Part shown: positions 43,345 through 53,208 of the stretch, in pieces
Layout of the letters: each line of letters starts with the position of its first letter
How positions within the stretch are numbered: position 1 is the stretch's first letter
Assembly: GCA_035934555.1 (NCBI GenBank)
Contig: DASYXT010000109.1
Location: forward strand, 8,754 to 72,753
Reading direction: 5' to 3'
DNA: 64,000 bases
Source of the DNA: DASYXT01 sp035934555
GTDB lineage: Bacteria; Verrucomicrobiota; Verrucomicrobiia; Limisphaerales; UBA8199
Notes under the pieces: generated by a model
Told to the model about the DNA's origin: nothing
The model's database searches: none
The model's input: only the letters and a program-made list of their open reading frames with translations
Made by a program: the position numbers and the translations under genes

Positions 43345-46300
43345 TCACCGTGTGAGCGGGCGCGCTTTTAAATGTGAATAATGGGCCAGGGCGGCGTTTG
43401 GCGCTGAACGTGCCTTGGTGCTCGCTCCCATCCAAGGAATTTGAACTGCGGACCCAGGGGTTTCCACGTCAAGCGCAGGAACCGCGCCTGCCACACTGGG
43501 CAGACCTGGATTGGTTATCTTGCGTACACGGCTGCTCCAAAAATCACCTATGAACAGATTGCCAGACGGATCCACGACAACACCCTCGGGACCGTCCAGG
43601 TCGGCACTCGTTGCGGGTCCACCATCGCCGGTATAGCCGAAGTTGCCGTTTCCCGCGACGGTCGAGATAATGCCGTTGGTGTTCACTTCCCGTATTCGGC
43701 TGTTACCATAGTCCGCGATAAACAGATCACCCAAAGCATCCACGGCAATGGCGTAAGGAGAGTTGATTTCAGCAATCGTGGCCGAGAGCCCGTCACCTGA
43801 AAAACCCGCCACGCCGTTGCCGGCCACCGTGGTAATGATGCCTCCCCTTACCCTCCGGATGCGGTTATTGTAGGTGTCAGCGATAAAGAGGTCCCCCGCA
43901 GCGTCCACCGTTATCCCCTGAGGATGCGCCAACTCCGCACTGGTTGCCAAGCCCCCATCACAACAGTAACCATAGACGCGGTTGCCCGCGATTCGTGTGA
44001 TGAGACCGTTGGTATTGACCTCGCGAATGCATTGGTTGCCGGTATCGGCGATATAAATATTGCCCACGCTATCCACTGCCACGCCCCAGGGGTAACTCAG
44101 TTCGGCGTTGGAGGCCTGAATATTGTCGCCGTAGTACCCCGAAAATCCATTCCCTGCGAAAGTGGAAATAATGCCATTGACATCGACTTTCCGGATGCGG
44201 TTATGGGTGGTGTCGGCGATGTAAACATTACCAACCGAGTCGACCGCAACCCCTCCGCTGGGGTCGCCCAAGTCGGAATTGGTGGCGGCAATGCCGTCGC
44301 CAGAATAGGTTGGGAACCCGATGAACCCATTGCCGCCGTCACCGGCGAGGGTGGTGATGATGCCATTGGTGGCCAGCTCGCGAACTCGCTCGTTACCATT
44401 ATCGACAAAGTAGACATTGCCGGCGGCGTCAGACGCCAGGCCGGTTGGAAAATTCACAGCGGCATTGATGGCCGGTCCGCCATCGCCGGAATAACCCCCC
44501 TCACCATCTCCCACAACGGAAGTAATAATGTCATTGGTGTCCACCCTGCGGATGTGCTCGTCGAAAGTATCCCCAATGAACAGATTGCCGGTGGCGTCCA
44601 TAGCCAGGCCGCCTTGGGGATTTGCCAGCGCGGCACTCGTTGCCGGCCCACCGTCGCCGTTGTAGTTGAAAGTGCCATTGCCAGCATAGGTAGAGATAAT
44701 CCCAGCGGTGTTGACCTTTCGAATGCGCCCGTTGCCGGCATCCTCGATAAAGAGGTTGCCGGAAGCATCGACCTTAATATCGAAAGGCACATTCAGTTCC
44801 GCAGCGGTTGCCAAGCTGCCATCGCAGCAGTAGCTCCCGGCGCCGTTACCGGCGACAGTGGTAATGATGCCATTGGGGTCGACCTTGCGGATGCGGTTGT
44901 TGCCGATATCCGCAATGAACAAATTGCCGAGTGAGTCGACAGTTATTCCGGACGGTATGTAAGCAAAGTTGAGTGTAGCATTCGTCGCGTAACCATAATC
45001 GCCGCCATAGCCGAAATTGGCGTTGCCTGCGACTGTGGTAATTATGCCGTTGGTATCCACTTTGCGGATGCGGCTAAAGTCCACGATGTACAAATTCCCG
45101 GATGAATCCAAAGCCAAGCCGTCAGGGCTATTGAGGCTTGCAAAAGTAGCAGGGCCGCCATCGCCGGCGAAGCCGAAGGTGCCGTTGCCCGCGACCGTGG
45201 TGATAATACCGTTGGTGTCGACTTTGCGAATGCGGGAATTAGAAGTGTCAGGAATGAAGACGTTACCCACGGCGTCCACGGCAACATTGCCGTAAGGGAA
45301 GTTGAGGCTCCCGTTGGTGGCCGGTCCACCATCACCGGAAAAACCGGCGTGTCCGTTCCCAGCCAGGGTTAGGAACAGGCCATTGGTGGTTTGCTCGCGG
45401 ATGACGCCGTTGTAAGGATCGGTAATAAAAAGGTTTCCGGAGGCGTCCACCGCCAGGCCAAACGGCTCCGCCAGACTAGCGGTAGGCGGCCCGCCGCCAG
45501 CCACCGTCATGATGATGTCGTTGGTCTGAGGGGCCAGCGATAGGGCCGCACGGTAAAAGCGGCTGGTGAAATTGGTCGCGTTGATGTCCAGGAACCGTGC
45601 GGTTTGGGCATTGGTCACGACGAGATTAGCCAGGGTCAGCCAGTTTGTGGCGGGCAGATTGGTGCTGGCCTGGATGCTGGTGAAATAGGACGGTGAGAGC
45701 GGGCCGGCCACCTGTAATTGTGCCACTCCAACAAGCGGCGGAGCGATACTCAGCGAGAGGGCTTGCACGTCAACCCCGATGGCATAGGTACGCCCCTGGT
45801 TTCCAGCGGTGTCGGGGATGTATTCATAATTGGCGTTGGTGTCTGGATTAAGTCCGACGATGAACTGGGCTCCAGGCCGGGCGGGCGGGGTAGCCGTTAG
45901 AAAGCCCGGATAGGCCGGATCTTCATAAGTGGCGTCACTGTTCAGCCCATCGTTGGTGGTTTGCAAGTAGTAGGGACCGATGCCGGCGAAGGCCAGCAGT
46001 TCACCGGCTTGGACGAGAAAGCGGGAAGCCGGGAGAGTTTGAACCACCGGATTGGTGGTCGAGCCGATAAAGCTCTCCGCAGCCGTGACGCGGAAGGTTT
46101 GCTCGTTGGTATTCGGCCCGGTACCAAGGAGAGATAAAGCGTAGAGCGTAAAATTGTAGTTTTGCCCGTAGATCTTAACGTCCACGACCGCTCCGCTGGG
46201 CAAGGTCGTTGCGGCGGAAGCGCCGGGCAAAGGGCCGGCCGGGCTGTATTCTCCGAGGATGACCAGCGGTGGGGCGCTGCCCGGTGTGCCGTTGGTGATC

Positions 46301-46443
46301 GCCAAGCTGTTGCCGACGTAGGTGGTGGCACCGTTGGTGCACGGAGCCATTAAAATGGCCAGGAAGGGTAAGGCGAACCGGAAGAATCTCTGGCGCGAGG
46401 CTTCAATAACCACCGTTGTGGTAATTTCGGGTTTGGAGTTCAT
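43345..46443 (-). CDS. Large secreted NHL-repeat protein
   Basis: A 1032-aa protein with a signal peptide (FFRFALPFLAILMAPCTNGA), an N-terminal beta domain (about 35-320, including ASTNLPATNWLTLANLVVTN) and 12 NHL blades of the form AVD..GNLFIAD..N.RIRKV..NGIITTVAGNG with GDGGPAT linkers (for example ITVDSLGNLFIADIGNNRIR). Twelve blades would fit two six-bladed propellers. NHL propellers bind protein or carbohydrate; the ligand here is unknown. The ATG at 46443 directly precedes the signal peptide; a longer frame to 46605 includes the upstream hairpin and is rejected. Blade DNA is highly repetitive and prone to recombination, as the remnant at 42.2 kb shows. Confidence 0.85.
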   Translation of the reverse strand: MNSKPEITTTVVIEASRQRFFRFALPFLAILMAPCTNGATTYVGNSLAITNGTPGSAPPLVILGEYSPAGPLPGASAATTLPSGAVVDVKIYGQNYNFTLYALSLLGTGPNTNEQTFRVTAAESFIGSTTNPVVQTLPASRFLVQAGELLAFAGIGPYYLQTTNDGLNSDATYEDPAYPGFLTATPPARPGAQFIVGLNPDTNANYEYIPDTAGNQGRTYAIGVDVQALSLSIAPPLVGVAQLQVAGPLSPSYFTSIQASTNLPATNWLTLANLVVTNAQTARFLDINATNFTSRFYRAALSLAPQTNDIIMTVAGGGPPTASLAEPFGLAVDASGNLFITDPYNGVIREQTTNGLFLTLAGNGHAGFSGDGGPATNGSLNFPYGNVAVDAVGNVFIPDTSNSRIRKVDTNGIITTVAGNGTFGFAGDGGPATFASLNSPDGLALDSSGNLYIVDFSRIRKVDTNGIITTVAGNANFGYGGDYGYATNATLNFAYIPSGITVDSLGNLFIADIGNNRIRKVDPNGIITTVAGNGAGSYCCDGSLATAAELNVPFDIKVDASGNLFIEDAGNGRIRKVNTAGIISTYAGNGTFNYNGDGGPATSAALANPQGGLAMDATGNLFIGDTFDEHIRRVDTNDIITSVVGDGEGGYSGDGGPAINAAVNFPTGLASDAAGNVYFVDNGNERVRELATNGIITTLAGDGGNGFIGFPTYSGDGIAATNSDLGDPSGGVAVDSVGNVYIADTTHNRIRKVDVNGIISTFAGNGFSGYYGDNIQASNAELSYPWGVAVDSVGNIYIADTGNQCIREVNTNGLITRIAGNRVYGYCCDGGLATSAELAHPQGITVDAAGDLFIADTYNNRIRRVRGGIITTVAGNGVAGFSGDGLSATIAEINSPYAIAVDALGDLFIADYGNSRIREVNTNGIISTVAGNGNFGYTGDGGPATSADLDGPEGVVVDPSGNLFIGDFWSSRVRKITNPGLPSVAGAVPALDVETPGSAVQIPWMGASTKARSAPNAALAHYSHLKARPLTR

Positions 46444-46518
46444 GTTCAGTTTGATTCGTTCAAAGGTGATTTCAGTAAGAGAAGCGGAAATCCCGATTTT
46501 TTCCCGCCAGGAATATTT

Positions 46519-46549
46519 GCCTGACCCCCTCCCGGCGAGAGGGTCAGGC
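46519..46549. terminator. 9-bp perfect hairpin between secreted-protein genes
   Basis: GCCTGACCC (46519-46527) pairs with GGGTCAGGC (46541-46549), 13-base loop. It sits between the end of the 228-codon secreted gene and the start of the NHL gene on the minus strand. There is no T-run after it, so it may be a weak or Rho-aided terminator or an mRNA end stabiliser. Confidence 0.4.
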
Positions 46550-46573
46550 GAGCAGCTCATCTTACGTGAAGAC

Positions 46574-47236
46574 TCAACGGTCGAGATCCGCGCCTGGGAC
46601 TTCAAGATGACCGATCATCAGCCAGCAGGCTTTGCCGGTGAGGTCCCCTGATTGGCCTGGCAGCGAATTCGGATCGATGAGGTCTGCATTGGGCGGATAG
46701 ACACCCGTAAGGCCCGGCAAGTCTTCATGGCCAGGCTGTCCGCCCACGGCGGCGAGCCCCTCAGTGATCTCAGCATTACCCTGTGCCCCCGCCAATTTGC
46801 CGGTCCCCCCGGTGAACGTGACGGTGTAATGGAAGTCGAAGCAAGGGTCGTTGGTTGGGTCCTGGGATGAGACCTGCACGGCGGACCCTTCTGCGGAAGC
46901 CGTTAAGCTGGTGTTTCCATCGACGGTGGTGATGGTGAAGGTACCACCCGTTATCGGCCAAATGTTGCTCGGCGGGGTGGGGGCGCTCATGATGGCCTCG
47001 CCGTGGAACGTGCAGTCGCCAAGCAATGGACTTACATACACGCCATCGATGGTGTGACTAAACTGCCCAGGCTGGCCAGCGATCGGGGTCAGGACGAACG
47101 TGGTTCCCGCGTGAGCGGTAAAGAACCCGTTTTTTTGAGCGTGTTTTCGCTGCGCCTGGGCGGAAATGCCAGCGAACGCGAGGGCCGCGAAACCGATCGC
47201 AAGAGCGGGGAGCAGTGTAGTAGCCAGTTTTTTCAT
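46574..47236 (-). CDS. Secreted protein of unknown function
   Basis: A 220-aa protein with a signal peptide (LLPALAIGFAALAFAGISAQ). The mature part has beta-rich blocks: GTTFVLTPIAGQPGQFSHTI, CTFHGEAIMSAP, GGTFTITTVDGNTSLTASAE and FHYTVTFTGGTGKLAGAQGN. The 'F.GGTG.LAGAQG.A.I' segment is reminiscent of secreted beta-sandwich proteins with unknown roles. The ATG at 47236 (MKKLATTLL) has GAAAGG about 12 bases upstream and starts the signal; the frame at 47260 is a poorer choice. Confidence 0.7.
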   Translation of the reverse strand: MKKLATTLLPALAIGFAALAFAGISAQAQRKHAQKNGFFTAHAGTTFVLTPIAGQPGQFSHTIDGVYVSPLLGDCTFHGEAIMSAPTPPSNIWPITGGTFTITTVDGNTSLTASAEGSAVQVSSQDPTNDPCFDFHYTVTFTGGTGKLAGAQGNAEITEGLAAVGGQPGHEDLPGLTGVYPPNADLIDPNSLPGQSGDLTGKACWLMIGHLEVPGADLDR

Positions 47237-47544
47237 AATATTACTTTGCCTTTCTTTCACTTTGCTTTTGGAGGCTCTCCTCCAGGTGTGTTGTTAATTC
47301 TGGATGTTTGAGCCCGGACTGGTCAGTTCCACTTCGCGCCTCAGGACTATTGCAGCTTGAGTTTTCACTTTTCCTCCGCGTTTTGACTCATCGCGCAAAA
47401 GTGGACTTGGCCATAATCGTGCTCGTCGGGAGAAGCGGATTTTCTCAACCATTCCCGCCACAAATTACAGCTTTAAACGCGATAGTAAGCCGCGGCGTGG
47501 GTAGCCTTGGGAGAGAGCGTGCGAACGGCGGAGGCGGCAGCCAG
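47237..47544. other. Intergenic spacer
   Basis: About 310 bases between the kinase 3' end and the secreted-protein start, both on the minus strand. A short GGAGG-CTCT-CCTCC hairpin lies near 47269-47282 in the secreted gene's upstream region. No gene is seen. Confidence 0.4.
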
Positions 47545-50500
47545 TCAAAACGGATTCCTGACTTCCCCCTTGACCCGTTGTTGGGCTTCCTTAAGCAGCG
47601 CGTGGACGATAATCCAGTCGACCCAGCTTTCCCCGATATCACCGGATTCCAGCTTCGGCATTTGGGTGTCGACGACTCCAGCGCCGCGGTTCAAAGCCGC
47701 CAAGGCCTCATGCTGTCTCCCGGACTCGTGCTGAGCCATCGCAAGCACCAGATACGCCTGTGCTGTGCGGAACGGCACCACCGGTTGGGCGGTAAGGACC
47801 TTCTGCATCCAGTCAATGGCACCGGCGTAATGGCTTTGGCGATATTCCGCGAGGCCTTTGGCAAGCGCGAAGAAAAGAAGATCCGGACTTTCTTTACCGC
47901 GGGTCACGGCAGTGTCGGCCAGCCTTGCGACTGCGACCAGGTCGATTGCGGGATCGGGGATAATAAGGCAGTCCTTGGCCATCCGCTCGGCGACGTTGGG
48001 ATCGATGGCGCCGCCGAACAGGGCCAGGACCTGTGCGCAATGACGGCGGTAGCCTTCCAGATCGCCGCTTTGAACCAGGAGTGGCGCCAGGCAGTGATGA
48101 ATCGTGTGGTCGGTGGGATCTAATTGGACAGCCTTGGAAAACGCCCCAATGGCATTGGTCCAGCGACCTGCCCGCGCATTGGTGGTCCCATCGGCAAACA
48201 GGGCATTGATTTGACGCAGTTTCGAAATGCGCCGCAGTTGTTCGGGATTTGCAAGGGACAATGCTTGTGCTTCCGCCAACGAGGCGTCAGTCTGCTCCTC
48301 GATGCGGCTCTCAACGTAGTTCGACAAGGTTACGCTCGAAAAGGGCGAAATCGTGCGATCACTAGGCGCGGCAACCAACCAGCGGCCCCACTTTACGCCC
48401 TCGCCGTTATCCGGCAAACGGTTCAAGAGCTGGCGCGTATCGGCGAGCGTCTTTGCCCGGTCCAAAGAGGTCTGTTCCAACGCGCCTTGCTGGTTGAGTC
48501 GCCGGCCCGAAAGGGCTTCCGCAACCGGTAAAAGCCAAGCCGGCAGTTTCGCCGGCACAAAAGCTACATCCCACAAGCGCGCCGACTCGTCCTTAGGAAG
48601 TGACCCTGGCGTCGCGCCGTCTGAGCTAGGTTGCGATTCCGTGACAAAGGCCAGTAACTCCGTCAACGGCTGACCGGTGCGCGCATCCCACACACGGGCG
48701 CCGCTCGACGCCGTCAGAACCCGGTTGCCATCGGGGCTGAACCGTGCAGGCGAAAACCAATCGTTGAGCGAAAGTGGAAGGGTCGTCACCACTTTCTCGC
48801 CGTCCGGGCTGAAGCGGGCGTACCAAACCATGGCCGCGTGTTTCAAGGGTGGAGTCAGAGGCGAACCCGTCTGTGCATTCCAAACCCGCGCGGTCTTGTC
48901 ATTCGAAGCAGTCACTACACGCGTGCCGTCCGGGCTGAATTCGGCGAAATTGACAAAGCCGCGATGTTTAAGCGGTCCGGTCAAAGGTTGACCGGTCTGT
49001 GCGTCCCAGATCCGCGCCGTATCGTCGAGCGAAGCAGTCACCACCCGCTTGCCATCCGGGCTGAAATTGGCCCGAATGACCGCCGCTCCATGTTGCAGAG
49101 GCGGTCCAACTCGCTGGCCGGTTCGCGCGTTCCATACCTGCGCCGTATAGTCCCAGGAAGCAGTCACCACCCGTTCTCCGTCGGGGCTGAATTGGGCATC
49201 CATGACGCAGTCTCCATGTTGGAGCGGGTCCACTAGGGGTTTACCTGTTTCGACGTCCCAAATCCGGCCCGTCTTGTCCCACGATGCCGTGACCAGGCGT
49301 TTGCCATGCGGACTGAGCCTGGCGCAGTACACGCGATTGCTGTGCATCAACGCAGCGGTCACTCGCCTGCCCTTCTCAATATCCCAAACCTTAACAATCC
49401 CATCTGCGGAAGCTGTGGCGAGGAGCCGGCTATTGGGACTGAATGCGGCGAAATAAATCGTATTGTTGTGCAGCAGCCGAGGTGTCAGGGCCTGCCCGCC
49501 TTCAGCGCCCCACACTTGGGCGACGGACCACCAGGTGGTGACGATTTTTTTGCCGTCCGGGCTAAAGTCCGCCCGAATACCGTCCCCGAAGGACGTCGCC
49601 AATGCTCGCTGGACTGGGGCATCCCAAACGCAAGCCGTCCCGTCGAGCGAAGCTGTGATGATGCGCCGCCCATCCGGGCTGAACGCCGCGTTGATAACTT
49701 CGCCGTCATGCCGCACCTCGGCCATGAGTCGCCCACTGTGAGCGTCCCACACCCTGGCGGTGAAGTCCTCGGACGCGGTCACCACCTCCTCGCCGTCAGG
49801 GCTGAATCGCGCCGACCAAACGCGATCCTTATGCCAAAGCGGTTCCGTCACCGGTCGGCCGGTTTGCGTATTCCATACTCGGGCCGAGTGATCAGCCGAA
49901 GCGGTCACGATCCGTTTGCCATCCGGGCTGAACCGCGCCATCCAAATGTGGTCCCGATGTTGTAGCGGTTGTCCCAAGGGAGCCCCGGTTTGAGCATCCC
50001 ACACCCGTGCTGTATTATCCAGCGAAGCGGTCACAACTCGCTTTCCATCCTGACTGAACTCGGCCATTTGCACCCAAAGTGCGTGTTTGAGTTCCGCGCA
50101 GAGGCGGCCCGTACGGACGTCCCAGATTCGCGCGGTGAAGTCCCGAGACGTAGTGACCAAGCGCGTGCCATCCGGGCTGAATTCTGCATAGAGCACGTGC
50201 CCGTCGTGTTTGAGCGGCTCCTTCAGCAAAGGCCGTCCGGTTTGGGCGTCCCAGATCTGCGCCGTGTTGTCGTCCGCCGCCGTCGCCACCATGGTGTCGT
50301 CGGGACTGAACCGAGCGAACTCCAGGCTGCCCTGGTGCCGCAGAGGCCCCGTCAGCGGCAAGCCGGTTTGCGCGTCCCAGACACAGGCCGTATGGTCGTC
50401 GGAAGCGGTGACGATGCGCCGGCCATCATGGCTGAATTCGGCGGTGAACACGTGGGCGTTGTGCTTCATCGGTGCCGTCAGTGGCAGACCCGTTTGGGCG

Positions 50501-52146
50501 TCCCATACCTGAGCAGTGTTGTCCGCTGAGGCGGTGACAATCCGCTTGCCATCCGGGCTGAACGCAGCGGCGGGCACAGCCTCTCCGTGTTTCAGGGTTA
50601 GGGCAGGCACCATCCACGAGTGATAGGTCAGGACCATCGCCAACTGTGACAAAGCAGCCCGGTCGCCCGGGTTCGCTGCCAGAATCCGGCTCAGGTACGG
50701 AACGGCATCCGCCGGATCGCCCCCCGAGATGACCCGCTCCGCCGTCGCAAAGTCGGAGGTTACAAGCGTCTCCTCTGCGTCCCGCCGCGCTGTATCAGCC
50801 TCGGCTCGCAATCGCGATTGCTGCTGTTCGGCGCGCCGGGCACGGGCCGCTTCATTCACACTCACCACAATGCCTACCACGAGGGAGGTGGCCACTGCGA
50901 CGCCAGCGGCGCACACCAGTTTGTTCCGCCGAACCAGCTTCTGAAACCGGTAGAACGTGCTCGGCGGCCGCGCCATCACCGGCTCGTTATTCAGGTGCCG
51001 TTGCACCTCTGCTGCCAATCCATTCGCCGTCTCGTACCGTCGCGCCCGGTCCTTCTCCAGGCACTTCATTACGATCCAATCCAGGTCGCCGCGCACGAGG
51101 TTCAGTAACTTGGGCGCCTCAGTCTGTCGCTGCCGCGCCACCACCGTCAGGTCCGCTGCCCCCATGGTGCTCAACCGGGTCGATGGGCGCGCCGGCTCCT
51201 TCTCCCGGATGGTGCGCCGCATCTCGTCCAGCCCGGCCTTGAGTAGTTCTTTCGAGTCAAAGGGTGTGTTGCCGGTCAACAATTCGTACAGCAGCACACC
51301 CAAAGAATAAATATCGCTGCGGGTATCCACGTCAGCCGCGCTCATCTGCGCCTGTTCGGGACTCATGTACGCCGGCGTGCCAATAAACTGCTCAAACGCG
51401 GTAAACAGGGTTTGGTCGGTTAATCGTCCCTGCGTGGCCTTGGCGATCCCAAAATCGATGACCTTGGGCAGCGGCACGCCGTCGCTCAGGGTAACGAGGA
51501 TATTGGCCGGTTTCAGGTCGCGATGAATGATGCCTTTCTGATGGGCGTGTTGCACCGCCTGGCAGACCTGCTTGAATAAACTGAGGCGCTCGCGCGTGGA
51601 TAGATTGTTTTTATCGCAAAACTCGGTGATCTTAATGCCGCGCACCAGTTCCATGACGAAGTAGGGGCGGCCGGTTTGGGTGGCGCCGGCGTCGAAAACT
51701 TTGGCGATGTTGGGATGATCCATCAGCGCCAAAGCCTGGCGTTCCGCTTCGAACCGGGCCATGACCTCGCGCGTGTCCATGCCCAGTTTGATGACCTTGA
51801 GCGCGACCCGCCGACGAACGGGCTGCTCCTGTTCGGCCATATAAACGACACCGCAGCCACCTTCGCCAATCTTCTCCAGGAGCTTGTATTGGCCAAGGAT
51901 TGTGCCTGGGCCCTCGGCCACCGCTGTTGCTGGTACCGAAGCCATTCCCGGCGGTTGGGCGGGTTCCTCCAGGAAGTCATGCTCGCCATGGTGCCGGAGC
52001 AACGATTCCAACCGAGTGCGCAGGGCGGTGTCGCCGCCGCAAGCTTGGTTTAGGTAAGCGGCACGCTCGACGGGCGATTCCCGCGCCAGCGCTTCCAGGA
52101 AGATTTCGCGCTCGCGTTCGAACGACGCGTCCGGAGTGTCACTCAT
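47545..52146 (-). CDS. Ser/Thr protein kinase with about 15 WD40 repeats and TPR-like tail
   Basis: A 1533-aa receptor-like kinase. Residues about 86-385 form a Hanks-type kinase: Gly loop IGEGGCGVVY, Lys117 in VALKVIK, HRDLKPANI (208-216), DFG (231-233), GTPAYMSPEQA. One membrane helix follows (411-430), then a short coiled coil (RRAEQQQSRLRAEADTARRD). From about 515 come 15 WD40 blades (FSPDGKRIVTASADNTAQVW is a typical unit) enough for two seven-bladed propellers, then a helical TPR-like tail (about 1300-1510). The WD40 part should lie outside the cytoplasm as a ligand-binding or assembly platform. It is coupled to the ECF sigma gene, 57 bases upstream on the same strand; the pairing suggests sigma control by phosphorylation. 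The N-terminal 80 residues are a kinase-family leader (RESPVERAAYLNQACGGD). Confidence 0.93.
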   Translation of the reverse strand: MSDTPDASFEREREIFLEALARESPVERAAYLNQACGGDTALRTRLESLLRHHGEHDFLEEPAQPPGMASVPATAVAEGPGTILGQYKLLEKIGEGGCGVVYMAEQEQPVRRRVALKVIKLGMDTREVMARFEAERQALALMDHPNIAKVFDAGATQTGRPYFVMELVRGIKITEFCDKNNLSTRERLSLFKQVCQAVQHAHQKGIIHRDLKPANILVTLSDGVPLPKVIDFGIAKATQGRLTDQTLFTAFEQFIGTPAYMSPEQAQMSAADVDTRSDIYSLGVLLYELLTGNTPFDSKELLKAGLDEMRRTIREKEPARPSTRLSTMGAADLTVVARQRQTEAPKLLNLVRGDLDWIVMKCLEKDRARRYETANGLAAEVQRHLNNEPVMARPPSTFYRFQKLVRRNKLVCAAGVAVATSLVVGIVVSVNEAARARRAEQQQSRLRAEADTARRDAEETLVTSDFATAERVISGGDPADAVPYLSRILAANPGDRAALSQLAMVLTYHSWMVPALTLKHGEAVPAAAFSPDGKRIVTASADNTAQVWDAQTGLPLTAPMKHNAHVFTAEFSHDGRRIVTASDDHTACVWDAQTGLPLTGPLRHQGSLEFARFSPDDTMVATAADDNTAQIWDAQTGRPLLKEPLKHDGHVLYAEFSPDGTRLVTTSRDFTARIWDVRTGRLCAELKHALWVQMAEFSQDGKRVVTASLDNTARVWDAQTGAPLGQPLQHRDHIWMARFSPDGKRIVTASADHSARVWNTQTGRPVTEPLWHKDRVWSARFSPDGEEVVTASEDFTARVWDAHSGRLMAEVRHDGEVINAAFSPDGRRIITASLDGTACVWDAPVQRALATSFGDGIRADFSPDGKKIVTTWWSVAQVWGAEGGQALTPRLLHNNTIYFAAFSPNSRLLATASADGIVKVWDIEKGRRVTAALMHSNRVYCARLSPHGKRLVTASWDKTGRIWDVETGKPLVDPLQHGDCVMDAQFSPDGERVVTASWDYTAQVWNARTGQRVGPPLQHGAAVIRANFSPDGKRVVTASLDDTARIWDAQTGQPLTGPLKHRGFVNFAEFSPDGTRVVTASNDKTARVWNAQTGSPLTPPLKHAAMVWYARFSPDGEKVVTTLPLSLNDWFSPARFSPDGNRVLTASSGARVWDARTGQPLTELLAFVTESQPSSDGATPGSLPKDESARLWDVAFVPAKLPAWLLPVAEALSGRRLNQQGALEQTSLDRAKTLADTRQLLNRLPDNGEGVKWGRWLVAAPSDRTISPFSSVTLSNYVESRIEEQTDASLAEAQALSLANPEQLRRISKLRQINALFADGTTNARAGRWTNAIGAFSKAVQLDPTDHTIHHCLAPLLVQSGDLEGYRRHCAQVLALFGGAIDPNVAERMAKDCLIIPDPAIDLVAVARLADTAVTRGKESPDLLFFALAKGLAEYRQSHYAGAIDWMQKVLTAQPVVPFRTAQAYLVLAMAQHESGRQHEALAALNRGAGVVDTQMPKLESGDIGESWVDWIIVHALLKEAQQRVKGEVRNPF

Positions 52147-52203
52147 GATTGCTGCTTCACCTTGTAAAAAGCGTAATTATTGGACCAACTCCGCCACCCG
52201 GGC

Positions 52204-52770
52204 TCAGGTGGGCTCCTGGATTTGCGCCCGCAACCAGACTTTGGCGAAGGTCCATCGGCGTTCCGCCGCACGCAGAGGCTCGCCCATGGCCTCCGCCGCC
52301 TCCGGCATGCTCAGGCCGACGAAATAGCGCAGCTTTACCAACTCGGCAGAAACCGGGTCGCGCAACGCCAACTTCGCCAGTGCTTCATTCACGGCCAGGA
52401 TTTGCTCATCAGGCGCTTGGAAAGGGATCTTGGAATCCGAAAGCTCTGTGCGGTGCGGGTTATGGCCGCGCTTGGCGGCGGCTCGTTCGCGGGCGCGGTC
52501 CACGAGGATTCGCCGCATGGCCTCGGCCGCGGCGCGAAAAAAGTGCTCCCGATTGTTCCAACTCCGATCCGTGCCGCTGAGCCGCAGCCAGGCCTCGTGC
52601 ACCAGCGCGGTGGCCTGCAATGTTTGGTCGGGCGCCTCCTGCGCCATCCTCACCGCCGCGAGCCGGCGCAGTTCGTCATAAACCAAAGGCAGTAACTGCT
52701 CCGCTGCCTGCGAGTCTCCGACGCCAGCCGCCTTGAGAATTTCTGTCGCCCTTTCGCGTGTGCCACCCAT
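52204..52770 (-). CDS. ECF-type RNA polymerase sigma factor
   Basis: A 188-aa sigma-70-like factor of the TIGR02999 (kinase-linked) type. Region 2 reads LLPLVYDELRRLAAVRMAQE and LQATALVHEAWLRLSGT; then NREHFFRAAAEAMRRILVDR; region 4 is LALRDPVSAELVKLRYFVG then LSMPEAAEAMG. The start at 52770 (MGGTRERATEIL) fits the family length; the open frame reaches 52908 but the extra part is not sigma-like. It is followed by the WD40 kinase gene. There is no anti-sigma gene, which fits control through the kinase. Confidence 0.92.
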   Translation of the reverse strand: MGGTRERATEILKAAGVGDSQAAEQLLPLVYDELRRLAAVRMAQEAPDQTLQATALVHEAWLRLSGTDRSWNNREHFFRAAAEAMRRILVDRARERAAAKRGHNPHRTELSDSKIPFQAPDEQILAVNEALAKLALRDPVSAELVKLRYFVGLSMPEAAEAMGEPLRAAERRWTFAKVWLRAQIQEPT

Positions 52771-53208
52771 GACACAAATTCCCTGCCTGCGCCGAAACAT
52801 TGGGCCGCTGCGGCGATCAGGTTGGGAACGAACGCCAACATACACCAAATCGGCATGAATGCAATTCTTTGCGTGGCCGGTGGGGTCTCCTGGGCATTGG
52901 AATTGCAACGGGATTCAAAAGAGGCAAAACGTGAAAGGCAGCACATTTTCTTGCATGTAACTGTTCTCCCCAACCCGTTTTTTCCACGCCGCAGGTGCGC
53001 AACTCCAGCCTCGTAGGGGCAACCAGACCAGGCGTGAATTGCTACACCCCACTCCAGAAGGAGGTAATTCGAGCCGTGTGGAATCGGCCGGCTTAAAGGA
53101 AATCGATGAGGATGCGTTAGGGTTTTTCGCGGGCATGCCAGTGCCGCGTTGCGCGGATTGCTAAAACGGCGCTTGTCGCGCGGAATCTCAAGCCGATAAT
53201 GCCCGGCA
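52771..53208. other. Divergent intergenic region
   Basis: About 440 bases between the sigma/kinase unit and the hydrolase gene. It must carry promoters in both directions. I see no clear -35/-10 pair, sigma-54 site or operator palindrome, and no family-like frame. Confidence 0.4.

Noticed and set aside
43924..44934. Plus-strand open frame opposite the NHL protein
   Set aside because: Its repeats are just the complement of NHL blades; no independent features.
48700..50600. Regular 126-bp spaced similarities suggesting a tandem array or CRISPR
   Set aside because: These are the WD40 blades of the kinase; periodicity and motif agree with coding, and no short fixed repeat with unique spacers exists.
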